Assembly (NCBI GenBank): GCA_022661535.1
Contig: JAKULF010000011.1
Span: forward strand, 2,046,001 to 2,110,000
DNA from: Eutypa lata
Lineage: Eukaryota; Ascomycota; Sordariomycetes; Xylariales; Diatrypaceae
DNA: 64,000 nt
Direction of reading: 5' to 3'
The number at the start of each line of letters is the position of its first letter. The first letter of the stretch is position 1. Below are positions 22,568 through 32,457 of this stretch, in pieces. The notes beneath the pieces are model-generated. The model made no database searches, had not been told where the DNA came from, and was given only the letters and a program-made list of their open reading frames with translations. Both the position numbers and the translations under genes were made by a program.

Positions 22568-24154
22568 TCAGGCACCGAACACCACCTCAATCACTGAGTC
22601 GTGCGCACCGTCAGGCCTTGTTATGCTCCCGAGTTGGAATCTTGGGTCGACAGACGCAAGCAGACTCGTCCAGTCTCGTTTGGTCCTTTCTTTGCCATTG
22701 AACCCGATCTTCATAGCCAGGTCCGCGCTCCTAAGATCATATTAGTACATCCCCCTTAATATGTCGACCAATTCTACCTAGGGAAGATATATCACAGAAC
22801 TTAAGGACGATTATGACTAACCTTTGCATCTGATCTCTCGTGTGAGTCTTGTCACTAAGTTCCGGAAGCACGACCTCGGAGAGCCAGAGCTTATTACCGG
22901 GCTTAAGTGCCGGCACGAGGTTTTTCAGAATCTTGGCCGCATATTTGTCGCTCCAGTCGTGAAAGATGTGACGGAAGACGTAGACATCTGCTTGGCGCGT
23001 CATCCCCTCGGTGAGGAAGTTGTAGGTCCCGTACTCTAGTCTACCTTGGACGTCTTCGGGGACTTTAACGTTCGCAACTACTTCCGCAAGGTCTAGTGAA
23101 ATGGCCTTCTTCACGCCAGGATAGGTTCGCAGGACTACACAATTCCAGTTAGCAATTGTCAAGAACGCAGTTTCGGTGACGGTTAGAAATCAAATTCTCA
23201 ACAGCAGCAAGGGAATACATACTGAGCTGGCACAGTTCACCGCCGGCACCCCCTATGTCAACCACAGTCTCAGGGCATTGACCCTTGTCGGCCCATGGCA
23301 AGCTGTTGACAAAATGCGAGGCGAAGAATGCCGGAGAACTATGTGAGAAAGCCATAGCCGCTCGGAACCGGGCGACACGTTTCTCATCATTAGAGATGTA
23401 GTCAAAGATACCCTTGCTCGGGTCGTCAACCTTGTCAGTAGATGCCATACCCCCTGTAGCAGCTGCTTCCGCAGCTCTGATAGAAACCATACTCGCAGCG
23501 TGGCCCGGCTCCTCGCTCCCAGGGAACTTCTTCAGACTCTCCACGAATTTCAGCGCAGGTGGCCAGTTCTCCTCCAAGAGAAGTCCCAGCATATCGGTGG
23601 TTCCCGGGATAGTGAGCACGGATGACACGGCGTTGTGTCTCACTGAGATGTCCGGGGTTGCCTCTTCGAAGATGCGGAAGGCGGCGGCGGTTTGCAGTAT
23701 GCGGCGCGTGTCTTCTTCCGATAGGCCGCACCGCTCCCCAAGATCTCGGTACGTGATCTCACCATCTGCAGATAGAGGGACGTGGGATGTAATGTTGAAT
23801 GCGTATATAGCGTGGAGAGAAGCTAGGAGAGTGGGCTTGGGTAAGTGTAAGATATTTGATTTGCAAGAATTTGTAGCCGTTCGTAGTGCAGAACAGAGAA
23901 TGAAAACTCACAGTTTTCCACGAAGTTGTCATGAAATAACCGACTGGACCAAGAATCCGGGCGCGCAGTTCGTCCGTCGTCTCGATGATTTCGTTACGTG
24001 CTGTCTCGAGAGCAGGATCTAATTTCATAACCGGAGGGGTTCCAAGAGCAAGCGAGAACTCCGCTCCAGATGTTCCTTTCAGCCCATTTTCGATCTTGCG
24101 TGAGCAACTCTCAATAATTGAAGCTAATTCAGAGATGCTTCTCAGGGGTGCCAT
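22568..24154 (-). CDS. SAM-dependent O-methyltransferase (plant-type family 2), four exons, 443 aa
   Basis: Exons are 24154-23912, 23835-23223, 23134-22822 and 22730-22568 with GT-AG borders, giving 444 codons including TGA. The N-terminal half is the winged-helix dimerisation region (P-T-L-L-A-S-L-H-A-I-Y-A, then ITYRDLGERCGLSEEDTRR). The SAM-binding motif I is VVDIGGAGGE (about residue 270). The catalytic-base region is R-H-I-F-H-D-W-S-D (His about 342), followed by the L-S-E-V-V-L-P-E motif and the K-E-R-T-x-x-D-W-x-x-L-L end block. All hallmark elements are present, so it should be active. Fungal members methylate phenolic or polyketide hydroxyls, but the substrate cannot be deduced. No polyketide synthase, NRPS or P450 lies nearby, so it is not part of a visible biosynthetic cluster. 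The start is the ATG at 24154 in GCACCATGGCAC-like context (reverse strand). Confidence 0.92.
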
Positions 24155-25355
24155 GGTGATGGATGGAGGATGGGTTGAATGAATGCCAATAGACGATAAA
24201 CACAATACAGAGTTCAAACTCGAATACTGATACGGAATATAGAAACTAATTGTAATAGTTTATTTCATGGAAAATGAGTTAGGATGTATCACCTTAAGTA
24301 TACATTTCTAGTATGTATATGGCCGGCCGTTGTGTGTTCCCTCTCCAACCCGAACTACTCCTTATATCCGACCCGACCCACACAATATACCGACCCCGAA
24401 CGCTACGGTGATTCCCGAACTGGAGCGTCGGGGTCGGCAGGGCATAGCCAGTCCGTCGGGAATATCATCGTTCATTGCACTTCTTTTATTTCATTTCTAT
24501 TTATATACTCAACACATATTAAACTCCGCTTTAAGGGCTTGAGGGGTGGGGCCGGAGCATTGGAACCTACCCGATACTAAGATTAATAAGGGAAGCAGGA
24601 TACTAGTATATTATCGTCGAAGTCTTTTCTACTATAAGTGCTATACCCTATTTACAATAAATTCAAGTATAACCAATTCTCGAAGTGTTCACAATACCAA
24701 CATCTCTCTGGATTATCTAGTGCCCTTGTCGGTATCATCATCAAATATCGGTATCTAGCCTAGATACTCTTTTGCGTAACCAATATAATTAAGGGCGGTT
24801 TAGATATTACTAACATATATATTATTGGTCCAATACTCTGTTTATTTCTTTATTATATTGATTTATGCCAGGGAATTGGGGCATATCTTGTTGATCTTGG
24901 ATTCGGTGAGATGTATCGCGTCAGTAATGAGTTGGTCTACTCAGCGCGCTAGACAATCAGACTTCAATACATTACCCCAAGACGGCAGCCAGTTTCTTAA
25001 AATCAAATTCCTTTGCTCCTGGATGGTAAGTCGTGTATACTAAGTATGGACAATTTAGTTCATTGCCCATTTCATATTGTAACCTTAGCACCTTAGCACT
25101 CTGTATCATATCAGTCACACCGTTTCTGTCTTACTTTCTATCAAGTTAAGCCGTCAGATGTGTCATAGCCACAATGGCGGTGACTCACACTATTTAACTG
25201 GTACCTTACTGATCTAGACATCCTTATATTCTCAAATATAAAGACATATCTGTGGAATCGTCTAATTGATTCCCAGAGGAATACCTTCGAACAGCGTCAA
25301 TATGTAATTCGATATGAAATTGACAATAATCAGTCACTAATAATATTATTTCAAA
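24155..25355. other. AT-rich gene-poor segment with a GC-rich palindromic patch
   Basis: 1.2 kb dominated by AT-rich sequence with many TA steps, suggestive of repeat-induced point mutation of an old repeat. At 24370-24480 there is a contrasting GC-rich patch with nested inverted repeats: CGACCCCGAACG pairs with CGTCGGGGTCG, and TTCCCGAACTGG pairs with CCAGTCCGTCGGGAA. Between 24830 and 25040 a + strand frame encodes A-R-E-L-G-H-I-L and M-S-W-S-T-Q-R-A-R-Q, which looks like a decayed protein fragment that I cannot name. Confidence 0.4.
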
Positions 25356-26396
25356 ATGAAACGCCCTGATTGCTCCCCGACACTCCTGCTCCATGTACCT
25401 CTTCCTACTGAATTGCACATCAAAAAGCCTGCAAGCGCCTTCGCCTTCCGGCCGGATGACACGCTCCTCCTTACCGTACACGAAGAAGAGGGTGGGATAC
25501 TATGGGATCTCACTATGGCTGCACCTCCGCAGAAGCTCGACTTCAAACAGTATCAAACTTTCCCCATACAACCCGTCAAAAGCGTGGTGCTATTAGGAGC
25601 CAGTGGAGGATTTGTTTTAGCGTTCGGAACCGACCATCCAGCACAGCATTACGAGATCATCAATGAATCACCGGGCTTTAGAGTAGCCAAGCATACGCTG
25701 CTGCCCGCGGCAAACGACGTTGCGATGTCGCAGGATGGGAAGACAATTGCATTCTCCACTGGAACCACTGTCGAGGTCTGGGACGGAACGGGCCTTCGGC
25801 GGAATAGAGTTCTATCACCTACAGTTATACCTCGCAGCCCGTTTCAAAAAGTCGCCATCTCCGAAGATTCTAAGTGCACTGCAGCTGTTGATTCCACGGG
25901 CCAATTGACTGTTTGGGACATCACAAACGACTTCCACAAAGTCTCGCCCGACCAGGAGTTCGCCCTCGACCTGGGAAGCGGATGGCAACCGACCAGCATC
26001 GGCCTAGACAACCTATTCGCCATGGCGGTCCTCCGAAACTCGCCGCCGCCAGGGCAACAGCCGGACTGGACCTTGGTCAAATGGGGTTTCGCATATCAAG
26101 GACCAGACCGGACGCTATATCACCAGGATTTGCCTCCATGCGCACAAGCTTGTATTCCACCCAGCCCGGACTTCACCGTCGCTCTCACCACGCAAGGTCA
26201 AGTTATGGGGAAAGATGCTGCCATGTTTCCGATATTCTGTACAAGCGCGGGCGCGAGTAAGAAAGGAAAGGTGGTCTCTTGCAGCATCTCGGGGAGCAGT
26301 AAGATGCTTGCTGCTGCTAGGAGCAATGGCCGGCTCACTGTCTGGAGAGTGTACACGAAAGAGGTGGATCCTAGTATACCGCTACTTGACTATTGA
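25356..26396 (+). CDS. Orphan WD40-like beta-propeller protein, 346 aa
   Basis: Intronless 346 aa frame starting at CAAAATGAAACG. WD-repeat endings are visible as GILWDL (about residue 47), VEVWDG (about 140), LTVWDI (about 190) and LTVWRV (about 332), each preceded by the A-F/S-x-D/S-G/S-K/D pattern of a propeller blade (A-F-A-F-R-P-D-D, V-A-M-S-Q-D-G-K, V-A-I-S-E-D-S-K, C-S-I-S-G-S-S-K). There is no signal peptide, membrane segment or enzymatic domain. The blades are divergent and about five to seven could fit. Its tone resembles the C-terminal sensor propellers of fungal NACHT-WD40 proteins, and the AT-rich decayed sequence just upstream could once have held an N-terminal part. A stand-alone adaptor is equally possible. 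It is convergent with the next gene, with 163 bp between stops. Confidence 0.7.
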   Translation: MKRPDCSPTLLLHVPLPTELHIKKPASAFAFRPDDTLLLTVHEEEGGILWDLTMAAPPQKLDFKQYQTFPIQPVKSVVLLGASGGFVLAFGTDHPAQHYEIINESPGFRVAKHTLLPAANDVAMSQDGKTIAFSTGTTVEVWDGTGLRRNRVLSPTVIPRSPFQKVAISEDSKCTAAVDSTGQLTVWDITNDFHKVSPDQEFALDLGSGWQPTSIGLDNLFAMAVLRNSPPPGQQPDWTLVKWGFAYQGPDRTLYHQDLPPCAQACIPPSPDFTVALTTQGQVMGKDAAMFPIFCTSAGASKKGKVVSCSISGSSKMLAAARSNGRLTVWRVYTKEVDPSIPLLDY

Positions 26397-26559
26397 TAAT
26401 TATCATAACAGGGTCTTCCTATGCATCCCTTGTCGCCTGCACTTATACGTATACATAAGTAGGTACATCAAACATTTGTTATATTTGCAGAACGAACCAA
26501 AACTAAACCCCTCCCTCTTCTTCTAACCCGCTTTCTAAGGAAATCATGCCACCTTCTAA

Positions 26560-27303
26560 CTACACCGAGCTCATAGCGACAGCGATAATTCCAATGCTTG
26601 CAAGAATCCAGATCCCAACACTTTCTGTTCGGCCAACGGCATTTGCTGTCGTCGTTGGATCAGTCCCGGTTGCCCCCGTACCAGAAACCGTAGTCGACCC
26701 AGTCGTCGTAGTCGATCCCGTCGTCATCGCTGCCGTCGTCGCCGCCGTCATCGTGGGTGGAAAGAGCACCGAACTCCAAGAGGCGTTGTCTGGATTCGCC
26801 AAAAAGTAGCAAACTGCAATGGCAGAAGTCCGGTTCAGCCAGACTTGCTCGATCGGGTCGACGCCGTCCAAGATTTGCGGGCAATCGACGACGAGTGATG
26901 TGAGGTTGGCAGCCTTGTCCTCCCACCACGAAGCCGCCGCGCTTGCGTAAGACGAATAGGCGCTGCTCACGGAGGACGGCGCCTTGGTGGAAAAGTCGCA
27001 CCACTGCGACGTGTCGAGGGCTTCGCAAGAGTAGTATTCGTCGGACCCTGTAGCTGTGGATGAGCACGGCTTGCGCAGTCCGTCGACGTAGGACTCGAAG
27101 GCCTCTGAGAGGGTGCCTGTCGGTCTTGGTACGTCCGAGAATTGCGTTAGGTCCTGTGTTGCGCAGTGCGACGGCTCTGGAGCTTGGGTGCTTGTCGGCG
27201 CTACTGTTTCCGTTGGGGCTTGTCTGGGGATGGCTGTTATTCGCGCTGCTGATGCATGGAGAGCTGCTGCTGCTGCAAAGGAGAAGAGGGTCGCTTTCCT
27301 CAT
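26560..27303 (-). CDS. Small secreted GPI-anchored-type protein (DUF7735-like)
   Basis: 247 aa, single exon. It has an N-terminal signal peptide ending around A-S-A-A (residues 1-19). A cysteine-containing ectodomain of about 150 residues follows, with the motif W-C-D-F and C-P-Q-I-L and N-linked sites N-L-T, N-R-T and N-A-S. Next is a Thr/Ser/Gly-rich stalk (T-T-G-S-T-T-T-T-G repeats, about residues 185-225). The C-terminal hydrophobic segment V-G-I-W-I-L-A-S-I-G-I-I-A-V-A-M ends with three polar residues. That is the standard layout of a fungal GPI-anchored cell-wall or membrane protein. The ectodomain resembles the fungal family I remember as DUF7735, of unknown function; this name is tentative. 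Confidence 0.8.
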   Translation of the reverse strand: MRKATLFSFAAAAALHASAARITAIPRQAPTETVAPTSTQAPEPSHCATQDLTQFSDVPRPTGTLSEAFESYVDGLRKPCSSTATGSDEYYSCEALDTSQWCDFSTKAPSSVSSAYSSYASAAASWWEDKAANLTSLVVDCPQILDGVDPIEQVWLNRTSAIAVCYFLANPDNASWSSVLFPPTMTAATTAAMTTGSTTTTGSTTVSGTGATGTDPTTTANAVGRTESVGIWILASIGIIAVAMSSV

Positions 27304-29070
27304 CTTGATGACTACTTAGGTATGTAGTGAAGACGGAACAACTTGGGGGAGAGTGTATGGTTGTTGTTTTTTTCGTGTGGTTTTGATAAAGCAGTCTTGA
27401 AACAAGAGAGAAGTAATAGCCGGTGGTACTGGACGTCTTAACATCTTAAATATATGTCTGTGATACAAGGGAGAATGAACCCATTGCCACCCAGATGGTG
27501 TCATTTGAGCACTTACGGGAGAAGATCGCTAGAGTCCTACCAGGCTGCCAGGTCAACGTCTATATACCAACAACCAACTAACTTTGTTGTACACAAAATG
27601 TCTCTGGTATTCCTGATTTCGCCTAAGGAGTTTTTGTGTTACCTGCCAATACCATCATTAGTCTTATGTGTGAATCCAATGGCGGCGTTCCGTTGGTATT
27701 TTATGATTATTGCCGGGATCGTGTAACCTTGGAGATCACGGTGCGGAATTGCTGGATTGGTTCGGTAAAAATACAAACAAGCCATCTTTGACTAAGTCTA
27801 AATCCTGATGATATCATCCCAATCCTACAGAAGTATTTCAGTTTAAGACATCTCCTCATTTCCATCACCCCTTACTTTATCACATTCCCCAAACTCCCAC
27901 AGCTGCCTCCATATATTCCTACGTGTAGCCTCGATGTCATAAGTTACTCTCGCGGCGCCACTACCGTCACGGTCCACGATTACTATGACTTCCTCCTTAA
28001 GATGTATCTTAAAAATTCGAACGTCATCAAGCCACTAATAAGGGGGGGGGCAACCATCGTACCAACCTATAATTAGTCAAGAACAGAGAATTCCTCTCGC
28101 TGCTGTCTTCTCTTCTATACTATACGCTAGATAGGCGACGACAAAGGTGAGGCCGAGAGTGTTCCCTGGTGCTACTTCGTCGACTAGAAGAAGGTGAGCC
28201 GATAGGTCGGCCTCAGTAGGACAAACAGCTAGACCTCAATGTTATATCGAAAAGCGACGTACCTCACCACCTTATCGGTCTCACGGCTGGCGGGCGGAGT
28301 AATTCCTTTTTCCTTTCCGACAAATAACTTGGAATTGCCGACTGGTGCAAGTGTGCCGGCAAAACCAGGTACAATAACTCTCCGTCTTGAGAACCGGTCA
28401 AGGGCGACTCAAATAACTACACGCTTGATGAGAACGAAGCGGAGTGGCGCGCAGAGGCCGAAGCCTGGGTCGTCGCCGACTTCTTCGAGGTTCCTATGGA
28501 GAGGTTCCGGGAGCTACGCTTTGTGTCCTGGAGCGCGCGGTCAGTGCTGGATATCTACACCACCATCGGTTCAGGGTCGGATGGTATGATTCCCATGCTG
28601 CAAGACATTATACGGCGAGTACGGCTGGCCTGACCTAGAGCGATATGGCAAGATAGTGTGCTTATAGATTAAGAATCAACAAAAGTTCTACCGGTCAGCA
28701 ATATGTGAGGTATATACATTAATATTTTGTCACAAACCTTCTAAAGCACAACTATCACCATTTATACAAAGAATTATTTACTCAATACTTTATCTTTCCA
28801 CGTTGATTAGAAATACTGAGCCGTCTCTCTTTAGGTACTACAATATCCAGTTCTTGACGGTAATGAAATATCTCGAGGTGCCAACATCATTATCTCACCG
28901 CTCAGTCTACAGAGCGATCACTCTTTGTTTGAGCTGTTTCATTCTAGATTTTGGGGGAGTTGGTAAGATTTTGCTGGTTCTGATTTCGAGTAATCGTAAC
29001 TACATACTAATGGGATCACACAACCATAGATTCAAGAAGAAACCCTTATTAAAGTCAAGCTTTGCTGTCA
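27304..29070. other. Gene-poor spacer containing a coding-like relic
   Basis: 1.77 kb. The left 250 bases hold the promoter of the GPI-type gene. A run of nine or more G lies at about 28043-28051. A GC-rich island at 28390-28635 carries an open frame described separately. The flanks from 28650 to 29050 are AT-rich with no supported frame. They should contain the 3' UTR of the next minus-strand gene. Confidence 0.45.
28391..28633 (+). pseudogene. 80-codon coding-like relic, gene of origin unknown
   Basis: A + strand frame opens right after a TGA at 28388-28390 and runs to TGA at 28631-28633 without an early Met. The peptide is protein-like: a charged E-A-E-W-R-A-E-A-E-A-W-V-V-A-D-F-F-E-V-P segment, then F-V-S-W-S-A-R-S-V-L-D-I-Y and I-P-M-L-Q-D-I-I-R-R-V-R-L-A at the end. 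The GC content rises sharply compared with the flanks and drops again at the stop. I see no good acceptor or start that would link it to an upstream exon. I do not recognise the family. The likeliest reading is the 3' remnant of a lost gene, or a last exon whose upstream part has decayed. Confidence 0.4.
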
Positions 29071-30117
29071 TCAAACTCCATCACTCCCAGTATATTCGAT
29101 CTCTCCACATCCGGACTGCACCCAGAGCCCCTGTCCGGGGAACACATTAGACTGCGTCTGATACGTGTACGTGAAATCCCCACAGGCCGGGCCGCCCTCG
29201 GCCGCACCGACATACAGCAAGCCACAGTAGCCCGCGTGGCCCGCCATCGAGGCGGCGCACTCCTCGTTATCGACGCACAATTGGCAGCAGGCGCTCGGGT
29301 CGTTGTACGTCTCGTCCCGGACGTACACGACGGTGATGTTCTCGGCGTACTTCCCGGAGACGAGGCCGAACTCCCCAATGCCCGAGATCACGTTCGTCGG
29401 CGCGCACTTGGCCGCGTACGTCGTCGTGGCCGTGGCTTCGCAGGCCGTGTTCGTGGCCGCGACGCTGGTCGCGAGACGCTGGCTGGTCGTCGTGCTCGAG
29501 ACCGTCGTCTCGTAGACCGTGGTCCGGTAGGTCTCGGTGTACGTGCTGGTCGTCGTGGGATCAAATACTGTGCTCGTCGGCGTGTCCGTCACGGTGGTAA
29601 GACCAGACGTCGCCGTGGGGAGCAGATGCGTGAGCCACGTGACACCGGTTTCGCACACCACCTCGGAGGGATAGGATGCCGGCACCGTGGTGACCTGGCC
29701 CGAGACAGGCACGTAGCTGCCGCTATACTCCGTTACGATGGACGGAGTAACGTCATTCGTGCACACCGTGGTGGGGATGGTCGCTGTCGCGACGATCGTC
29801 TCAGCCCTTTGCCAGCTGGTGTACGTCGGGATGGTCGACGTAGATACGGTCCAGGTATATGCGCTAGCGGTTTGTTGCGTTGTCGTAACCACTGGGGCCG
29901 TGACCCTGGATGTTGCGGGAACCGTCACCTCTTTGTCCGTAATCAAGGTCGAGACGGTACTAATAGTGTTGGAGGTGGGAAGAGACATCGGCACCGTACC
30001 GCCAGTACCCCATATTGTTGAGCACGCGCTTTGCGTTACGAATGAGTAGGTCGTACCCGTAGAAGCCTGGACCAGCACACCGGAAACGGCGACACTGGCA
30101 ATGAGTTGACGTAACAT
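29071..30117 (-). CDS. Secreted Ser/Thr-rich protein with C-terminal apple/PAN-like domain
   Basis: 348 aa, single exon, signal peptide at residues 1-19 (MLRQLIASVAVSGVLVQAS). Residues 25-235 are extremely Thr/Ser/Val-rich with repeated T-T-V, S-T-V and T-T-T-S steps, expected to be heavily O-glycosylated. The C-terminal 100 residues carry a cysteine pattern C-C-Q-L-C-V-D-N-E-E-C-A, then Y-C-G-L-L-Y, A-C-G and G-C-G-E. This matches the apple/PAN fold used for carbohydrate or protein binding in fungal surface proteins. There is no GPI tail, so it is probably secreted or wall-associated. The + strand mirror frame is a shadow. The ligand is unknown. Confidence 0.82.
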   Translation of the reverse strand: MLRQLIASVAVSGVLVQASTGTTYSFVTQSACSTIWGTGGTVPMSLPTSNTISTVSTLITDKEVTVPATSRVTAPVVTTTQQTASAYTWTVSTSTIPTYTSWQRAETIVATATIPTTVCTNDVTPSIVTEYSGSYVPVSGQVTTVPASYPSEVVCETGVTWLTHLLPTATSGLTTVTDTPTSTVFDPTTTSTYTETYRTTVYETTVSSTTTSQRLATSVAATNTACEATATTTYAAKCAPTNVISGIGEFGLVSGKYAENITVVYVRDETYNDPSACCQLCVDNEECAASMAGHAGYCGLLYVGAAEGGPACGDFTYTYQTQSNVFPGQGLWVQSGCGEIEYTGSDGV

Positions 30118-32457
30118 GCTGAGACCTTGGCAGTGGTGTTATGGCGAGACGAGCCGAGCTAGAGCACCGAGACCCTCCCCTCTCATAAGAGACAGCTAGG
30201 CGCGGGCGGCATATTTATATAACCTGCCATTTCCCCTCCTTACCATCGTACCAACCATCGGCTTTCTACAATAGGGCGACGGATAGCATGATATAACGGT
30301 GGGGCCCTGGATCATTCAGCAAATTTTATTAATTGTGCAGGATTGAGTAAGACAACAGCCTAAGCTTGGTCAGCGCGACTTTGGGAGTGCAGTTTCCTAA
30401 TCCAGGCAAGTAGGCCAGGTCTAGACCATACATTTCTTCGCGCAAATAATTTGACTCCGTTTGACTCTGCATCTATGCACCGGTGTTTGCATCTATACTA
30501 GATCTGAATTAGGAAGAATGAAAGCATGCTGACGCATTGCGGACACTGATTTCCAAGGCCGCACTGAGACAACAAAGGTTCCTGGTAGGTTAGTAGCTAT
30601 ATCTCGTCTATTATTTAATGATGGATAATGAGGAACGCCATTAACAGACGACGAATCGTGGATTTGGTAGTAGATATCAGCGTAGCGAGTAGGAACCTAA
30701 TATCTTGCAGTAACAGATTATCAACTAATATTTAGATATTTGGAGGCTCAAGCGCTGATGTCTTCAAAGTTTTACATATTCCCTGTCAAAAGGATCACCT
30801 GGGTAAGTATATAGTGCCAAGAGCCACAAAAAAAATCTCCCACCTACCTATTTGATCGTGTGCTTAACGCATTTGCCAGCACCTTCGGAACCGAAAACTT
30901 ATGTAATGATTGAAAATCATACTAGTTCCTTTCACGTATACAAGGGTGATATCGTATTCATCAAGTTAAAATAACTGGGAGATACCTTTTGAGTCAATAG
31001 ATAGATGAGCAGTGGGTGATGTGCCTGGTATTGTCGGAATGTCAGGGGATAAAGTATAGGCTGGAGATAAAATGTCGACGGAGACTAATAAGTAGGACGT
31101 CTCCAAAGCAAAGCTCCGGCGACCTATCCGACGAATAGACAAGTGACGTCAGCCGCGACAATTCTATATAGGCGTTGAGGCGTTGAAGCGGCCTGAAATG
31201 GTAAGTGGCGTGTATTATGGACAATATGATTGGACCAACTTGGATATTGAGGCAAGCTTTAGCAATTTTAGACTGCTTCAGCGCTCTAACGCTTATAGAG
31301 AACTGTTGCGGGTGACGCCATTTGCCCATAGGTCGACTATAAAGGGGGCAAAACCTCCTTTCGAGTTGGGGTGAAGTAGGCATTCGGGGTCATATCTACT
31401 CCCCCACCCCCCAAATTCCGTTTCCTCCGTATCACTCTGCAATACAACCTATCCTAATCCCAAAAACTTTACAGTTGGTTCGCTTTTGTATAGGTTCTAT
31501 TCTAATCAGTATTCAGCACCCTCATTACGTTACGTGTGTAATAACATGATTGATTATGTGTAGAAAGCTACCGGCTTCCAAGAACTATCATTCCACGGAA
31601 TCATATCATTAGCTTTAGGATAACTAGTACACATGAAGCAATTCTTATCATTCTAGAAGAGAGCCGTCTGGTCCTCAAGGTGGTTGAAATACGGTGACAG
31701 GAAAATGGTAAAGTCACTATGGAGTGGAGACAGAAAAAACAAGAAATTAGAGAACGGTAACAGGATTTGAAGAGGGTTTGGTATCTTTAACTACTTGTAT
31801 TTCCTCCCCACTTGCAAATAATACATCGTCAACGGGAAAGGCATCCTCTCACAGTGCTTCCTAGACAGCTCCCAAAGTGCGTCACTAAGATAATAGACTT
31901 CGATGAAGCAAGTTAAATGCGTTGTCAGTTGTCTGATTAAGGCAATAAAGTATTTAGCTAACAAGTTTCACCTTGGTTGCTTAGGTTGGTTCCCGTGAAA
32001 TCAATAGCCAATCACAGCAGATAGGCCCGAAGACATCTCGCATATAAACTCCAGCCGAGCCTCTGCCACGGAGGGCTGTAACTCTAAAGCTTTCTAGATT
32101 TGCTTAAACTCTATCAATGCAGGGTGGCCAGGTAGGCTTCACTACAATGCTCTTAGAAAGATTGGCAGGTTGGTTGCAAGAATAGCTTTTAATTCGAGCA
32201 GAGCCAACCAGTATTGAAGAAAGTCACGGTTCACCTATTACCATGATGTTTCATATACGGCACGGCATGGTGTTTATGCAGAACGAAGAACTTCCAACAA
32301 AAAGTGAGGTTTCCATGGATCGCATTCTACTTGGTGACTTTGCCCGTCTTCTTCCTCCCTTCATACTCGGTGCTGGACGTAAAGGAACCCCTTAATTTGG
32401 TTTCCGTTAAATAATTTGCTTTACCATTGCACCGATCTTCCACACCTACGCAGCCAG
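30118..32457. other. Gene-poor spacer with a foldback repeat
   Basis: 2.3 kb without a supported gene. The 150 bases right of 30117 contain a TATTTATATAA-type element (about 30211-30221), a plausible TATA box of the minus-strand secreted-protein gene. The large imperfect palindrome at 31111-31360 is listed separately. The remainder to 32457 is AT-rich with no coding frame. The immediate upstream region of the glycosyltransferase carries CT-rich stretches at 32340-32365. Confidence 0.5.
31111..31360. repeat. Imperfect palindrome (foldback, MITE-like), about 250 bp
   Basis: The left arm (about 31111-31210) and the reverse complement of the right arm (about 31262-31360) align along most of their length. 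The best block pairs CTATATAGGCGTTGAGGCG with CTCTATAAGCGTTAGAGCG, and the adjoining GACGTCAGCCGCGACA pairs with GGCGTCACCCGCAACA. Many of the differences are G/A or C/T transitions. As a result both strands encode similar short peptides (F-R-x-L-Q-R-x-N-A-Y-x-E-L-x-R-x-T on each). It may be a non-autonomous foldback or MITE-type element, or an inverted duplication aged by point mutation. I cannot see a target-site duplication. Confidence 0.55.

Noticed and set aside
21329..24154. Secondary-metabolite cluster built on the O-methyltransferase and ABM-like protein
   Set aside because: No backbone enzyme, P450, transporter or pathway regulator is within reach, so two enzymes alone do not make a cluster.
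29062..30021. 319-codon + strand frame opposite the apple-domain gene
   Set aside because: It is R/G-rich, lacks any domain and mirrors a minus-strand gene with a signal peptide and an ordered Cys pattern. It is a GC-driven shadow.
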